DNA from: Bacteroidaceae bacterium
Lineage (GTDB): Bacteria > Bacteroidota > Bacteroidia > Bacteroidales > Bacteroidaceae
Length of the DNA stretch: 48,069 nt
NCBI GenBank assembly: GCA_017451645.1
Contig: JAFTNZ010000029.1
Coordinates: 1 to 48,069, forward strand
Direction: 5' to 3'
In this document: positions 34,990 to 45,075 of the stretch, one piece after another
Position numbering within the stretch: position 1 is the stretch's first letter
Layout of the letters: every line of letters begins with the position of its first letter
Made by a program: the position numbers and the translations under genes
The notes under the pieces: model-generated
What the model was told of the DNA's origin: nothing
Seen by the model: only the letters and a program-made list of their open reading frames with translations
Databases searched by the model: none

Positions 34990-36372
34990 TCAGTTCTTGG
35001 TGATTGTGCAGTAGAATTGGTCAGAGGTGATGCGCTCCAGATAGAACTTGATGGTATAGTTGCCATCTTCTGCTACCGGAATGTTGTCGCCACCAGCAGA
35101 CAGATTGCTGATGTCTCCACCATAGTTGACAGCCCAATCATCGTTGGCACGGAACTTGAAGCTCTTTCCGCCTGTCAGGTCAAGCGTGGCTACCAGGCAT
35201 TTCTCAGCAGTGTCATAAGTCATGTCAGTGTCAACATCCCATCCACCGGCTGTAGCATCGCCAATGACGCCCCACGACATGGGAGTCACAGCCCATGTAA
35301 GGTTTGCACAGTCGATGTTCACTGCATAGAATCCCTCTTCGGCCCACAGATTGCCGGCTCCGCCATCCGTAGAGAGGGTCGTTTCTGTTGCCCAACCATA
35401 GTTGGTACCATTCCAGTCAGCTTGTGAAGTGAGTTTGAAGCCACCATTCAGATAAGCATATCCTGTATATACTCCATCAAAGGCCGGAGATTGCATACGG
35501 GCAGCTGCACCATGGCTCCAACCGTTCTGGTCACCGGGTGTCCAAGCCCATTCTTCAAATGACAATGCCTCTATAGTGATGGTGTAGTCCATCATGTTCA
35601 AGGTGATTTTGTACATCTTGGCACCATCATCGGCCGGCTGTACAAAGTCAACTCCGGCACCGCCTACCACCAGTTTGGTCATGTCCTCACTGTCACCTCC
35701 GATGACTCCGTCCCACGTAGAAGGATCGTCGATAGAGGATTGGGGAGCGATTTTGAACTTGTTTTCGATGCGTTGTCCCTCTTCATCGCAAGGGGCAGCA
35801 ATGGCCAGCGTAAAGATAGGATCCTCATATACATCTTTTCCGCTGTGGTTGAACTTCAGCGAAGTGTCTCCCAGCGTCCAGCCGTTCAGCACCCCTACCA
35901 GGTAGTAGGCACTTTCAATGACAGGGGCTGTCAGTGTGATGTTGATGCTTCCCGTAGAGGTGTTCTTGATACTTTGTCCGTTGACAATCGTATAACCTAC
36001 GATGTCCATCGTCACAGTGCGCATTTCCGGACGTTTGCCATACAGGGTTTCTACTGCATTCTTCACATCGTCAGCCGATGCATATCCGTTGGCATCGGCA
36101 TCGATGGTCTGTGATGCTGTCGCATCAGCATTCCAGAGAGTCACCTTGTAGGAGGTGGTCTGGTCATCCTCAGCTGTCACTGTAGGTACGAACAACTGCA
36201 CCAGTGCAGAGTCGAGGGAAGCAAATTCCACGTCGGCAGCAGCGGCAGTGGCCAATGTCACCGTCTTGACCTCCTCTTGCGGATTGGTCTGGGGGGCAGC
36301 CCAATCATCGTAGTCTTCTGAGCAGCTTGCCACGAGCAAAGCCAAGCCCAATATGTTGATTATCTTTTTCAT
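34990..36372 (-). CDS. SusF-like outer-membrane glycan-binding lipoprotein
   Basis: The 460-residue product has a lipobox (LLVASCSED, Cys17). An N-terminal Ig-like SusE/F domain (about 35-150) is followed by three starch-binding-type modules, each with aromatic-rich strands: YYLVGVLNGW, WTPGDQNGWSHG and WGVIGDATAGGWDVDTD. This matches the SusF layout of Bacteroides, where such modules hold alpha-glucans at the surface. It is the last gene of the susCDEF-like set, 15 bp after the SusE-like gene. The exact glycan cannot be read from sequence. Confidence 0.85.
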   Translation of the reverse strand: MKKIINILGLALLVASCSEDYDDWAAPQTNPQEEVKTVTLATAAAADVEFASLDSALVQLFVPTVTAEDDQTTSYKVTLWNADATASQTIDADANGYASADDVKNAVETLYGKRPEMRTVTMDIVGYTIVNGQSIKNTSTGSINITLTAPVIESAYYLVGVLNGWTLGDTSLKFNHSGKDVYEDPIFTLAIAAPCDEEGQRIENKFKIAPQSSIDDPSTWDGVIGGDSEDMTKLVVGGAGVDFVQPADDGAKMYKITLNMMDYTITIEALSFEEWAWTPGDQNGWSHGAAARMQSPAFDGVYTGYAYLNGGFKLTSQADWNGTNYGWATETTLSTDGGAGNLWAEEGFYAVNIDCANLTWAVTPMSWGVIGDATAGGWDVDTDMTYDTAEKCLVATLDLTGGKSFKFRANDDWAVNYGGDISNLSAGGDNIPVAEDGNYTIKFYLERITSDQFYCTITKN

Positions 36373-36387
36373 GATTCTTTGATGTTT

Positions 36388-37596
36388 TTATTCGTTAGCA
36401 ATAAACATGTACTGGCCGGTGATGTCGTTCAGGAATACGGTGTACACACCAGCCTTGGCAGCGATGTTCGCACCGTTTTGTGTACCTGCACCATAGGGGA
36501 ATTCAACGGCACCCCAGTTGAAGTCCCATCCACCATCGGCAGCGAACTTGAGTTCGGTATCAGCATCCAAAGTCAACGTTGTTGTCCACATGTGGTTCTC
36601 TGCACCATCGTAGGTGAAGGTTGCAGTCATCGGACCACCGGCTGCATCCCATCCGTTGTGCCCACCGGGCATGGCGATGGAGGTGAAGACGCGTGGAGCA
36701 GTAGCCGTATAAGGTGCTATAGCGATGTCGCCGCTCTTGGTGTCGAGCGTTACGGTGTAATAGCCGGCAGCACCCTCCTTGACTACAACGTTGCCGTCAG
36801 CATTGCTTTCGAACAGAGTGGCATCGATGCCAGCGAACGAATCGAAGTTCTTCTGGATGTCCCAATTTCCAGGAATCTGGACGAGCTTGAACTGTCCGCC
36901 TGCGGGGAAATAGCCGGTATAGGCAATCTTTCCTGTACCGGTAGCCTTGTCATATTCTTCACCGGCAATGGTCATCAAAGGTATCAGTCCCTTACCGATG
37001 GCATCAGCACTGTTGCCCCATGAACCGTCGCCGATGCAGCTGCCCACGAGATACCACAACTGAGGAGCGGCATCCTTCAATTCTACATAGTACGGCAGTG
37101 TCTTGATGGTGACAACATTTGAATAGACCGTATCAGTACCTGCCAACACGGAGAATGCGCGCACATTGATGTCCTGTGTGGCGGGTACGGCATCTGCCTC
37201 CCAATGGGCTATCTGCTGTACGGCCTTAGACAGTTTGCTTGCATTGAGGGCACCTTTGGCCTCGGTATAGATGTCTTCAATCGTAGCATAGTCGGCCACT
37301 GTAGCACCGCTTTCGTCAGCTTCGGCCTCTGCTACCGACACATTCCATGTGTCAGTGAGCGACACTTGCAGCTGATACTGTGCTGCTACGGGGAAGCCAT
37401 ACGCCGGTTGCGACCATGTGAATGGAATCTCCGTGGATGTGGCCAAGTCATAACCGACCTCTGCATACGCAGGGGTATTCAGGGTGAATGTATCAGGCTG
37501 GAGCAGGGTCGGATTGGAGTCGTTGTCATCCTCACAGGCAGTGAAGAGGCAGACACCGCCCAGCAACAGTAATGATGATTTCAATATATTTTTCAT
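36388..37596 (-). CDS. SusE-like outer-membrane glycan-binding lipoprotein
   Basis: Start at 37596 (MKNILKSSLLLLGG); an ATG two codons earlier is possible. The 402-residue product has a lipobox (LFTACEDD), a SusE-type N-terminal domain (TFTLNTPAYAEVGYDL, IPFTWSQPAYGFPVAA) and two carbohydrate-binding modules (LWYLVGSCIGDGSWGNS; AMPGGHNGWDAAGG). By analogy with SusE it would position starch or a similar glycan for import by the SusC/D pair. It lies between the SusD-like and SusF-like genes on the same strand. Confidence 0.87.
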   Translation of the reverse strand: MKNILKSSLLLLGGVCLFTACEDDNDSNPTLLQPDTFTLNTPAYAEVGYDLATSTEIPFTWSQPAYGFPVAAQYQLQVSLTDTWNVSVAEAEADESGATVADYATIEDIYTEAKGALNASKLSKAVQQIAHWEADAVPATQDINVRAFSVLAGTDTVYSNVVTIKTLPYYVELKDAAPQLWYLVGSCIGDGSWGNSADAIGKGLIPLMTIAGEEYDKATGTGKIAYTGYFPAGGQFKLVQIPGNWDIQKNFDSFAGIDATLFESNADGNVVVKEGAAGYYTVTLDTKSGDIAIAPYTATAPRVFTSIAMPGGHNGWDAAGGPMTATFTYDGAENHMWTTTLTLDADTELKFAADGGWDFNWGAVEFPYGAGTQNGANIAAKAGVYTVFLNDITGQYMFIANE

Positions 37597-37615
37597 AACC
37601 ATTTAGTTTTTAAGA

Positions 37616-39220
37616 TTAGTAACCCGGATTTTGAATGATGGCTCCCTTGACCTGAGCAGCAGGGATGGCAAAGACGTTGCGGGTCTCCTCAAAATTGCGG
37701 CCTTCCTTCACGCCACCTTTCCATTGCCACATATAGTCGCCGTTGCCTCCGAATTTGCCATGGCGGATAAGGTCCACACGGCGGCGTCCTTCGAAGTAGA
37801 ACTCTCGGCTCCATTCGTCGAGGATGTCATTCATCGAGTAGCCGGCCTTTGGAGAGGCATTGGCACGTGTACGCAGTTCATTGATGTAGATGATACCCTG
37901 GTCGGTAGCCGTATTGTTGTTACCGCGTGCGGTAGCCTCGGCGTATGTCAGATAGGCTTCGGCCACGCGGAAGAAGAAGTAGTCCATGTCGGGGAAGCAG
38001 GCATCGTGTGTGGCACTGCCGTCGCTCTTGTAGTTGAGGAACTTGGCCACAGCATAGCCATCCTTGAAGTCTCCCAGATATCCCTTGCTGTTTTCGATGC
38101 TTCCGCGTCCTACACCATCGAACAGGGCACGGTCGTCGTTGGCAGCCACTGTCATCTCGTATGCAGGCACTTGGGGAGCATCACCGTTGGGGAAGAACTT
38201 CTTGATGAGGTCCGGACGGGCCTTGTTTCCGCCCCAGTTCTGGTCAGTACCGTTGGTTCCTGCATCGTTGGGGTTGGCATGCATGTCGGCATCAAAGGTC
38301 GATGCTATCAGGTAGAGTGAAGTACCCCAGCTGGTGGTAGTCAGACCATCCTGCAGAATGGGGAACACACATTCGTAGGCAGCGTTTGATTCGCCGTTGT
38401 CACCCATGAAGAGCATCTGATAGGCGCTCCATCCGTTGGCTCCTTCAGTGTGGAGTTTGTACGGCGATTTGATGACCTTTTCTGCATATTCTGCAGCCAG
38501 TTGCCATTCGGCTTTGCCGGTATATACTTCGGCATTCAGGTAAAGGCGTGAGAGCAGCATCCAGCAGGCAGCCTTATCTACCCGGCCGTAGTTCTCATCG
38601 CTTGAATTCTTGGCTTTGGCATCAGCCAGATTAGGTTCAATTTCCTTCAACTCATCCACCAGCCATGCATAAGCCTCGGCGCGGGTCAGGCGTGAGGGTT
38701 CTGACAACGTGGTGGCGAAGGGGATGTTGCCGAAAGCATCCATCAGCATATAGTAGTGCAAGGCACGCACAAAGCGGATTTCAGCTGTCATCGTGTCATC
38801 GTGTCCTGAAGCCACATTGAGATACTGGTTGCAGTAGGAGATACCGGTGGTCAGACGGGCATAGTATCCGTTGAGCATCGGATGAGAGGCATCGTAGGTG
38901 TTGTAGCAGAAGCTCTGGATACCATCGTCGCCCCAATGGCAGATAGCCTCGTCGGTCGTCAACTCATTGGAGTTCCACATCTGGCGGATGAAACCGGTCG
39001 TACCACCATCCAGACCATCGATGTCGCAGTCGCCGTTGGCACCGCCGTTGCCTGCCAATGCGATGTTGGCATAGCACTTGTTGAACAGGCCATTGACATC
39101 ATAGTCCAGAGCAAGGTTGGGGTTGATTGGATTCACGTCCAAATCATCCGTACAAGAAGCCATTCCGAGCGACAAGGCTATAGCCGTCACAGGAATAAAG
39201 TTTTTGATATATCTTTTCAT
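37616..39220 (-). CDS. SusD-like (RagB/SusD) nutrient-uptake lipoprotein
   Basis: 534 residues with lipobox LGMASCTDD and the family start DLDVNPINPN. Typical SusD segments are RALHYYMLMDAFGNIPFAT, the TPR-like helices around residues 200-240 (AACWMLLSRLYLNAEVY) and the C-terminal YFEGRRRVDLIRHGKF. It would form the lid over the SusC barrel and capture the oligosaccharide. It follows the SusC-like gene by 20 bp. Confidence 0.94.
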   Translation of the reverse strand: MKRYIKNFIPVTAIALSLGMASCTDDLDVNPINPNLALDYDVNGLFNKCYANIALAGNGGANGDCDIDGLDGGTTGFIRQMWNSNELTTDEAICHWGDDGIQSFCYNTYDASHPMLNGYYARLTTGISYCNQYLNVASGHDDTMTAEIRFVRALHYYMLMDAFGNIPFATTLSEPSRLTRAEAYAWLVDELKEIEPNLADAKAKNSSDENYGRVDKAACWMLLSRLYLNAEVYTGKAEWQLAAEYAEKVIKSPYKLHTEGANGWSAYQMLFMGDNGESNAAYECVFPILQDGLTTTSWGTSLYLIASTFDADMHANPNDAGTNGTDQNWGGNKARPDLIKKFFPNGDAPQVPAYEMTVAANDDRALFDGVGRGSIENSKGYLGDFKDGYAVAKFLNYKSDGSATHDACFPDMDYFFFRVAEAYLTYAEATARGNNNTATDQGIIYINELRTRANASPKAGYSMNDILDEWSREFYFEGRRRVDLIRHGKFGGNGDYMWQWKGGVKEGRNFEETRNVFAIPAAQVKGAIIQNPGY

Positions 39221-39240
39221 GACTGTTTCTTTGTTTATGA

Positions 39241-42200
39241 TTAGAGATTCAGGTTCAGACCGACGATGAACGAAATCGGGCGCGGATAGAGTTCGTTGTC
39301 ATATCCGTTGGAGATTTCCGGGTCAAGACCGTCGTACTTTGTGATAGTGAACACATTGGAAACCGTAGCATATACACGACCGGCCACTCCCTTGTAGGCT
39401 CCGCTCTTGAACAGGTTCTTGAAGCTGTAGCCCAGTGTGATGTTGTCGCACTTCAGGAAAGAGGCATTGTGCACATAGCGGTCAGAGAGCAGGGCTGTCG
39501 GTGAATAGGTCTGCCAGCTGTCGGCCAATGCAGAAATCGGACGGTTGGCGAGGTAGTTTGTAGCTGCCCACACTTCGTTCGGAGCCACGTTGGCATAGCC
39601 TGATTCGATGTTGTTGAACACATAGTTGTCGAAGCTGGCACGGAGTGAGAAGCCGAAGTCCCAGTTCTTGTATTCCAGTCGTGAGGTCAGACCCATGGTC
39701 ACGGGTGCTGCCGGGCTCTTGTAGAAGTAGCGGTCGCCTTCGGTGATGACACCGTCGCCGTCGCGGTCAACCACACAGTTCTCGATGGCCTTTCCGTTTT
39801 GGTCATAGACCTGCTGGTACACGTAGAATGAGTTCATCGGATACCCTACCTGGTTGTATTGCAGGTATTTGTCCGTACCGATGGTGATGCCTGTGTTGGC
39901 TATCGGTTCACCGTCTGTTGACACACCGCTGAGGTCTGTAATCTCATTGTCGTTGTAGGTGAAGTTGTAGCTCAGGGTCCAGTACCAGTCTTTTGAGCGG
40001 ATGGCTTTCCAGTCCAAAGTCAATTCCACACCCTTGTTCTCCAACGAACCGATGTTCTGCCAGGCCTGGTTACGGTAGGCCGACATGGCTACGGTAGGCG
40101 CATAGTTGAGCAGGTCGGTTGTTTCGCGGTAATAGACATCCACGCTACCGGTCAGCCGCTGGTCGATGATGCCGAAGTCAAGTCCCACGTTGTAGGTGGT
40201 TGTAGTCTCCCATTTCAAATCGGGTGTATAGTTGTCCGGGCGATAGAGTGTACCGTCGCCTACCAACGGGTAGAAGCCGTTTGTTCCTGTTGACATGGAG
40301 TAGGTAGGTATCCATGCATAGTCGTTTTTCACATCCTGCTGTCCGGTCTGTCCGTATCCGAGGCGGAGTTTCAGGTCAGAGAGCCATTCTACATTCTTCA
40401 GGAAGCTCTCTTCCTTCACCTTCCATGCCAGAGCTACAGAGGGGAAGAGCGACCAGTGGTCCGAGAAACGTGAAGAGCCGTCGTAGCGTACGGTGGCAGT
40501 CAGGTAGTAGCGCTCCATCAGTGTATAGTTGGCACGTCCGAAGAACGACACGAGGTAGTTTTCTGTCTTTTCCTTGTAGGGAGTGTGCGGACGTTCGGTG
40601 CCGGCCAGAGTCTCATCGTTGTTGGTCAGCGGATAGTAGCCCACATAGTCATTGCTCTTGCTTCTCCAGAAGTGCTGCCATTCATAGCCGCCCATGATGT
40701 CGAAGTGGTGATTCTTGTTGAAGTCCTTATAGTACTGTGCATAAGTGCTCAGTGAGAGGTTGCGTTTCAGGATGGATTCTGCGCCGTAGCTTCCATAGTA
40801 CACAGCGGAGGGCGATGCGGGGTTCACATTGGTCTGCTGGCGTCCGTTGGAGATGTCGGCACCCAATGTCATGTGCAGGCGCAAGTCTTCCAGTCCGTGC
40901 ACTTTGTAGTCGATGTCTGCACTTCCGATGAAGGCGCGGCTGTGAGCCACATCGTGCTTCTCGTTCAGGATAGCCAGCGGGTTCTTCTGTGCCTGGTTGT
41001 TGTAGGTGTGCGGCCAGGTGTCGTCGTTGTAGTTGCCGGCCATGGGCCATTCGAAGTATCCGCCGAAGTTCTCCATTGCACGTTGCATGGATGTGCCGGC
41101 AGGCAGTCCCTTTTCTGCGTCATATCCGTCGAACAGGTCTTTGTGGAACTGGGAGGTGAATGCATGCGGGTCCTGTGTCGGGTCGAACATGATGGCATCG
41201 CTGATGGCTTCGCCGTCGGCAAACTGGCTTCTCGAGTACATTCCCTTGGCATTCAGGTTCAGTGTCAGGTGATCGTCGAAGAAGCTGGGGTTGAGGTTCA
41301 GGGCACCGGTCACACGCTGGAACTCTGAGGTCTTGATGATACCCTGCTGGTCGGTATAGCCGACAGAGATGCGGTAGGGCAGGTTCTTGATCGAGCCTGA
41401 CAGCGTCACGTTGTGGTCGTGGCTCACGGCTGTGCGCATGATTTCGTCCTGCCAGTCGGTGTTGGCCGTACCCAGTGCCCTGTAGGCATCGCTTTCTTCT
41501 CCCCAGATGCCTTTGATGAATTCGCGGTACTGGTCACCGTCCATCACGTCGATGTTGTTCTTCTTGGCGCTGATGGTGAGGCTGCCGGAGTATGACAGCG
41601 TCGGTTTCTGTCCTTTGCTTCCTTTCTTGGTGGTGATGATGATGACACCATTCGAACCACGGCTACCATAGATGGCAGTAGAGGAGGCATCTTTCAGCAC
41701 GTTGAAGCTTTCGATGTCCTGCGGGTTGACGATAGAGAGCAGGTTGGCCACACCCTTCACACCATTGTTGTCGATGGCCACTCCGTCAATCACAATCAAG
41801 GGGTCGTTGTTGGCATTGAGTGACGAACCTCCACGGATACGGATTTGCGATCCGCCGCCCGGAGTACCGTCGCTGGCTGTCACGTTCACACCGGCCATCT
41901 TTCCCACCATCATGTCTTGTGGGTTCACCACCACACCTTTGTTCTTCAGGTCAGGTTTGATGGCTGTCACCGAACCGGTCAGGTCGGCCTTCTTGGCCAC
42001 ACCGTAGCCGATGACCACTGCCTCTTCCAGCAGTTCGGCATCATCTTCCAGTGTGATGGAGATGTGTGGCGCGGCTTTCACTTCCTGAGTCACATAACCC
42101 ACGAACGATACAACGAGCGTTGTCCCCTGCTTCACTCTGAGGGTAAAGTCTCCGTTGACATCGGTGATGGTACCGTTGCCGGGATTACCTTTCTCAACTA

Positions 42201-42345
42201 CATTGGCACCTATGACCTCACCCATGGCATCCTTTACATGACCCTTCACGGTGATGATGGATTGAGCATAAGCACCCACTGACAAGAATACCCCGAACAT
42301 CAGGGTAAGAATCAATCGAAAGATTCTTGAATCTACTTGCTTCAT
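39241..42345 (-). CDS. SusC-like TonB-dependent receptor
   Basis: ATG at 42345 gives a signal peptide (MKQVDSRIFRLILTLMFG) and 1034 residues; the frame is open to 42483, but that region holds the promoter. Order: carboxypeptidase-regulatory-like domain (ITVKGHVKDAMGEVIGANVV), TonB-box-like EEAVVIGYG, plug domain with NPQDIESFNVLKDASSTAI and GSRGSNGVIIITTKKG, then a 22-strand barrel ending FIVGLNLNL. It imports oligosaccharides through the outer membrane with TonB energy. It is the first gene of susCDEF-like. Confidence 0.95.
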   Translation of the reverse strand: MKQVDSRIFRLILTLMFGVFLSVGAYAQSIITVKGHVKDAMGEVIGANVVEKGNPGNGTITDVNGDFTLRVKQGTTLVVSFVGYVTQEVKAAPHISITLEDDAELLEEAVVIGYGVAKKADLTGSVTAIKPDLKNKGVVVNPQDMMVGKMAGVNVTASDGTPGGGSQIRIRGGSSLNANNDPLIVIDGVAIDNNGVKGVANLLSIVNPQDIESFNVLKDASSTAIYGSRGSNGVIIITTKKGSKGQKPTLSYSGSLTISAKKNNIDVMDGDQYREFIKGIWGEESDAYRALGTANTDWQDEIMRTAVSHDHNVTLSGSIKNLPYRISVGYTDQQGIIKTSEFQRVTGALNLNPSFFDDHLTLNLNAKGMYSRSQFADGEAISDAIMFDPTQDPHAFTSQFHKDLFDGYDAEKGLPAGTSMQRAMENFGGYFEWPMAGNYNDDTWPHTYNNQAQKNPLAILNEKHDVAHSRAFIGSADIDYKVHGLEDLRLHMTLGADISNGRQQTNVNPASPSAVYYGSYGAESILKRNLSLSTYAQYYKDFNKNHHFDIMGGYEWQHFWRSKSNDYVGYYPLTNNDETLAGTERPHTPYKEKTENYLVSFFGRANYTLMERYYLTATVRYDGSSRFSDHWSLFPSVALAWKVKEESFLKNVEWLSDLKLRLGYGQTGQQDVKNDYAWIPTYSMSTGTNGFYPLVGDGTLYRPDNYTPDLKWETTTTYNVGLDFGIIDQRLTGSVDVYYRETTDLLNYAPTVAMSAYRNQAWQNIGSLENKGVELTLDWKAIRSKDWYWTLSYNFTYNDNEITDLSGVSTDGEPIANTGITIGTDKYLQYNQVGYPMNSFYVYQQVYDQNGKAIENCVVDRDGDGVITEGDRYFYKSPAAPVTMGLTSRLEYKNWDFGFSLRASFDNYVFNNIESGYANVAPNEVWAATNYLANRPISALADSWQTYSPTALLSDRYVHNASFLKCDNITLGYSFKNLFKSGAYKGVAGRVYATVSNVFTITKYDGLDPEISNGYDNELYPRPISFIVGLNLNL

Positions 42346-42450
42346 GCGTTTTAAATTAAAAGTTAATGATACATTATTTTTTATTACTCTCTTTGTCAGG
42401 CCGGTAGCCCTTGCATTGCATGACCCGGACAACGGCATTCTGTGACGTAG

Positions 42451-42484
42451 CAAAATTATGATATTATCCACTAAGTGTGACAAA
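42451..42484 (-). promoter_or_regulatory. Promoter of the susCDEF-like operon
   Basis: On the minus strand TTTG (42484-42481), a 22-bp spacer and TAATTTTG (42458-42451). The spacer is slightly long, which could indicate activator dependence. A leader of about 100 nt precedes the ATG. Confidence 0.6.
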
Positions 42485-42514
42485 CATCGCTAAAAAATGT
42501 AATAAAGTCATAAC

Positions 42515-42550
42515 GCAAACGATTGCAGCCTATGTAGGCTGCCTGTTTGC
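42515..42550. terminator. Hairpin between glnN and the sus promoter, possible terminator
   Basis: GCAGCC-TATGTA-GGCTGC (42525-42542) is nested in GCAAAC/GTTTGC arms (42515-42520, 42545-42550). It lies just downstream of the glnN stop. There is no immediate U-run on either strand, so termination is uncertain. Confidence 0.5.
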
Positions 42551-42583
42551 CTTACACTTCTCTTCTTTCGGCCTTTGCTGTTG

Positions 42584-44773
42584 TTACCTGATAAACAGCA
42601 GTTCCCGGTATTTGGGCAGGGGCCACATCTGGTTGTCAACTATCAGTTCCAGTTTGTCGATGTGGTATCGGATAGCCTCCAGCATGGGGGCGATGGTGTC
42701 GTGGTAGGCGATGGCCTTCTCCCGTTCGTTCTCAATCCGGTTGGCCACTTTTCGTGCCTCAATCATTTGGGCCACGTTCTCCTCGATGAAGTTGTTGTGT
42801 GCTGCGATGTCTTCGATGAGTTCCAGATTTTTGGCCGAAAGCAGCGCCGCCTTTTCTGCGGGGAAGAGCTGCTTGGTCTTGTAGGCATTGTCGATGAGCT
42901 GGCTTTGGTATTTGGTGGCCACGGGGATGATGTGGTTCATGGCCAGGTCTCCGAGCACGCGGGCCTCTATCTGTATCTTTTTGGTGTAAGTCTCCCATTT
43001 CACCTCGTTGCGTGCTTTCAGTTCCTTGCGGGTCATCACACCGGTTGTCTCGAACATCCGTATGCTCGATTCGGTAAGGTAGTTGTCGAAGATGACGGGG
43101 CAACTGGTCTCGCAGTCGAGCCCTCTTCTGGCGGCCTCTGCTTTCCATTCGTCGCTGTATCCGTTGCCGTCGAAGCGGATGGCTTTGCACTTTTTGATAA
43201 GGCTGCGTAGCACGCAGAGGATGGCCGACACTTTGGGTTCGCCCCGTTCAATCAGTTCGTCCACCTCCTTCTTGAAGTCGGTCAATTGTTCGGCCATGGC
43301 CGCATTGAGTGCAATCATGGCAGATGCACAGTTGGCCTCCGCGCCCACTGCACGGAATTCGAAACGGTTGCCGGTGAATGCGAAAGGTGATGTCCGGTTG
43401 CGGTCGGTGTTGTCGATGAGCAGTTCCGGTATTTGCGGGATGTCGAGTTTCATGCTCGATTTGCCGGCAATGTTTATCAGTTCGTCGTTGCTGCTCTCTT
43501 CCAGGCATTCGAGCACTTTGCTCAATTGCTTCCCGAGGAACGATGATATGATGGCCGGTGGAGCTTCATTGGCTCCCAGCCGGTGGGCATTGGTGGCGCT
43601 CATGATGGATGCTTTCAGCAGTCCGTTGTGCCGGTAGGTGGCCATCAGGGTGTTCACCACGAAGGTGATGAATCTCAGGTTGTCCTCCTGGGTCTTGCCG
43701 GGTGCATGTAGCAGGATGCCGGTGTCGGTGCCGAGCGACCAGTTGTTGTGCTTTCCACTTCCGTTCACTCCTTTGAAGGGCTTTTCGTGGAGCAACACGC
43801 GGAAGCCATGGTTGCGCGCCACATTGCGCATGAGCGACATGAGCAGCATGTTGTGGTCAACGGCCAGGTTACACTCTTCGAAGATGGGGGCCAGTTCGAA
43901 TTGGTTGGGGGCTACCTCGTTGTGGCGTGTCTTGACGGGGATGCCCAGTTCGAGCGACTTCACCTCAAGGTCTTTCATGAAGGCAGCCACTCGGGGAGGG
44001 ATGGCTCCGAAGTAGTGGTCCTCCAGCTGCTGGTTTTTGCTCGATTCGTGCCCCATCAGGGTGCGTCCGGTGAGCAGCAGGTCCGGGCGGGCGGCATAGA
44101 GACCCTCATCTACCAGGAAATATTCCTGCTCCCATCCCAGGTAAGTGAACACCTTTTTCACTTCGGGGTTGAAGTAGTGGCATACGGCTGTGGCTGCTTC
44201 GCTGACGGCTCTCAGTGCTTTCAGCAGTGGAGCCTTGTAGTCGAGAGCCTCTCCGGTGTAGGCTATGAACACGGTGGGGATGCAAAGTGTGTCGCCCACG
44301 ACAAAGACGGGCGACGAAGGATCCCAGGCCGAATATCCGCGTGCCTCGAAGGTGTTGCGGATGCCTCCGTTGGGGAACGAGCTGGCATCAGGTTCCTGCT
44401 GCACGAGCAACTTTCCGCTGAACTCTTCTATCATGCCACCTTTTCCATCGTGTTCCACAAAGGCGTCATGCTTCTCTGCTGTGCCTTCTGTCAGCGGTTG
44501 GAACCAGTGTGAGTAGTGTGTCACCCCCAGCTCGATGGCCCATTTCTTCATGCCCAAAGCCACTTCGTCAGCTATGCTGCGGTCCAGTGGGGCACCATTG
44601 TCGATGACATCTATCAACTTGTCATAGACCATGCTGGGCAGGTATTTGAACATCTTGGCCCGGTTGAACACATATTTGGCAAAATATTCCGAAGGCCGCT
44701 CGGTCGGTTCTGTTACGGTTGCGGCTTTCTTCTTGAATGCGGTTTCGACGACTCTGAATCTCAACTCTGACAT
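42584..44773 (-). CDS. glnN: Glutamine synthetase type III (GSIII)
   Basis: 729 residues, the usual length of GSIII, which makes glutamine from glutamate, ammonia and ATP. Visible hallmarks: NGSGKHNNWSLGTDTG (substrate/ATP region), NRTSPFAFTGNRFEFRAVG and EVAPNQFELAPIFEE, all in the central catalytic domain. The N-terminal extension (FRVVETAFKKKAA) and long helical C terminus are specific to type III. Type III enzymes are the main form in many Bacteroides. It has its own leader and lies between pgk and the sus locus. Confidence 0.97.
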   Translation of the reverse strand: MSELRFRVVETAFKKKAATVTEPTERPSEYFAKYVFNRAKMFKYLPSMVYDKLIDVIDNGAPLDRSIADEVALGMKKWAIELGVTHYSHWFQPLTEGTAEKHDAFVEHDGKGGMIEEFSGKLLVQQEPDASSFPNGGIRNTFEARGYSAWDPSSPVFVVGDTLCIPTVFIAYTGEALDYKAPLLKALRAVSEAATAVCHYFNPEVKKVFTYLGWEQEYFLVDEGLYAARPDLLLTGRTLMGHESSKNQQLEDHYFGAIPPRVAAFMKDLEVKSLELGIPVKTRHNEVAPNQFELAPIFEECNLAVDHNMLLMSLMRNVARNHGFRVLLHEKPFKGVNGSGKHNNWSLGTDTGILLHAPGKTQEDNLRFITFVVNTLMATYRHNGLLKASIMSATNAHRLGANEAPPAIISSFLGKQLSKVLECLEESSNDELINIAGKSSMKLDIPQIPELLIDNTDRNRTSPFAFTGNRFEFRAVGAEANCASAMIALNAAMAEQLTDFKKEVDELIERGEPKVSAILCVLRSLIKKCKAIRFDGNGYSDEWKAEAARRGLDCETSCPVIFDNYLTESSIRMFETTGVMTRKELKARNEVKWETYTKKIQIEARVLGDLAMNHIIPVATKYQSQLIDNAYKTKQLFPAEKAALLSAKNLELIEDIAAHNNFIEENVAQMIEARKVANRIENEREKAIAYHDTIAPMLEAIRYHIDKLELIVDNQMWPLPKYRELLFIR

Positions 44774-44871
44774 AAATCCTACTTTTTTCTTTGTGTGTAT
44801 ATTACTCTCTTTGTTCTCTTTAGGGTGCTTCCGGCTGTGGCTCGGGTGACCTTTCAGCTGGAATTCCGTGC

Positions 44872-44879
44872 CAAAAGTA
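44872..44879 (-). promoter_or_regulatory. Candidate -7 box of glnN
   Basis: On the minus strand TACTTTTG fits TAnnTTTG, about 95 nt before the ATG; no convincing -33 box is at 19-21 bp, so an activator may be needed. Nothing else was seen in the 44774-45003 gap. Confidence 0.45.
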
Positions 44880-45003
44880 GGAATAATTCTTGATTTATTT
44901 GTTATAATTCCTGCTTTTGTGCACTTGCAGCCTGCATTTAGTGGGTATGTAACCCTCCGCAGGGTGTCTTCTGCCTCTTTATACCATATGCCATAGATAG
45001 AAA

Positions 45004-45041
45004 AAGAGGAGCCGCGCTTTCCTTTCGTCGCGGTTCCTCTT
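45004..45041 (-). terminator. Intrinsic terminator of pgk
   Basis: On the minus strand AAGAGGAACCGCG pairs with CGCGGCTCCTCTT (one G-U pair) around a 12-nt loop, followed by TTTCTAT. It begins 34 nt after the pgk stop. Confidence 0.85.
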
Positions 45042-45075
45042 CCTTATTAATTAATGTGGCGGGATGTCTTCCGGC

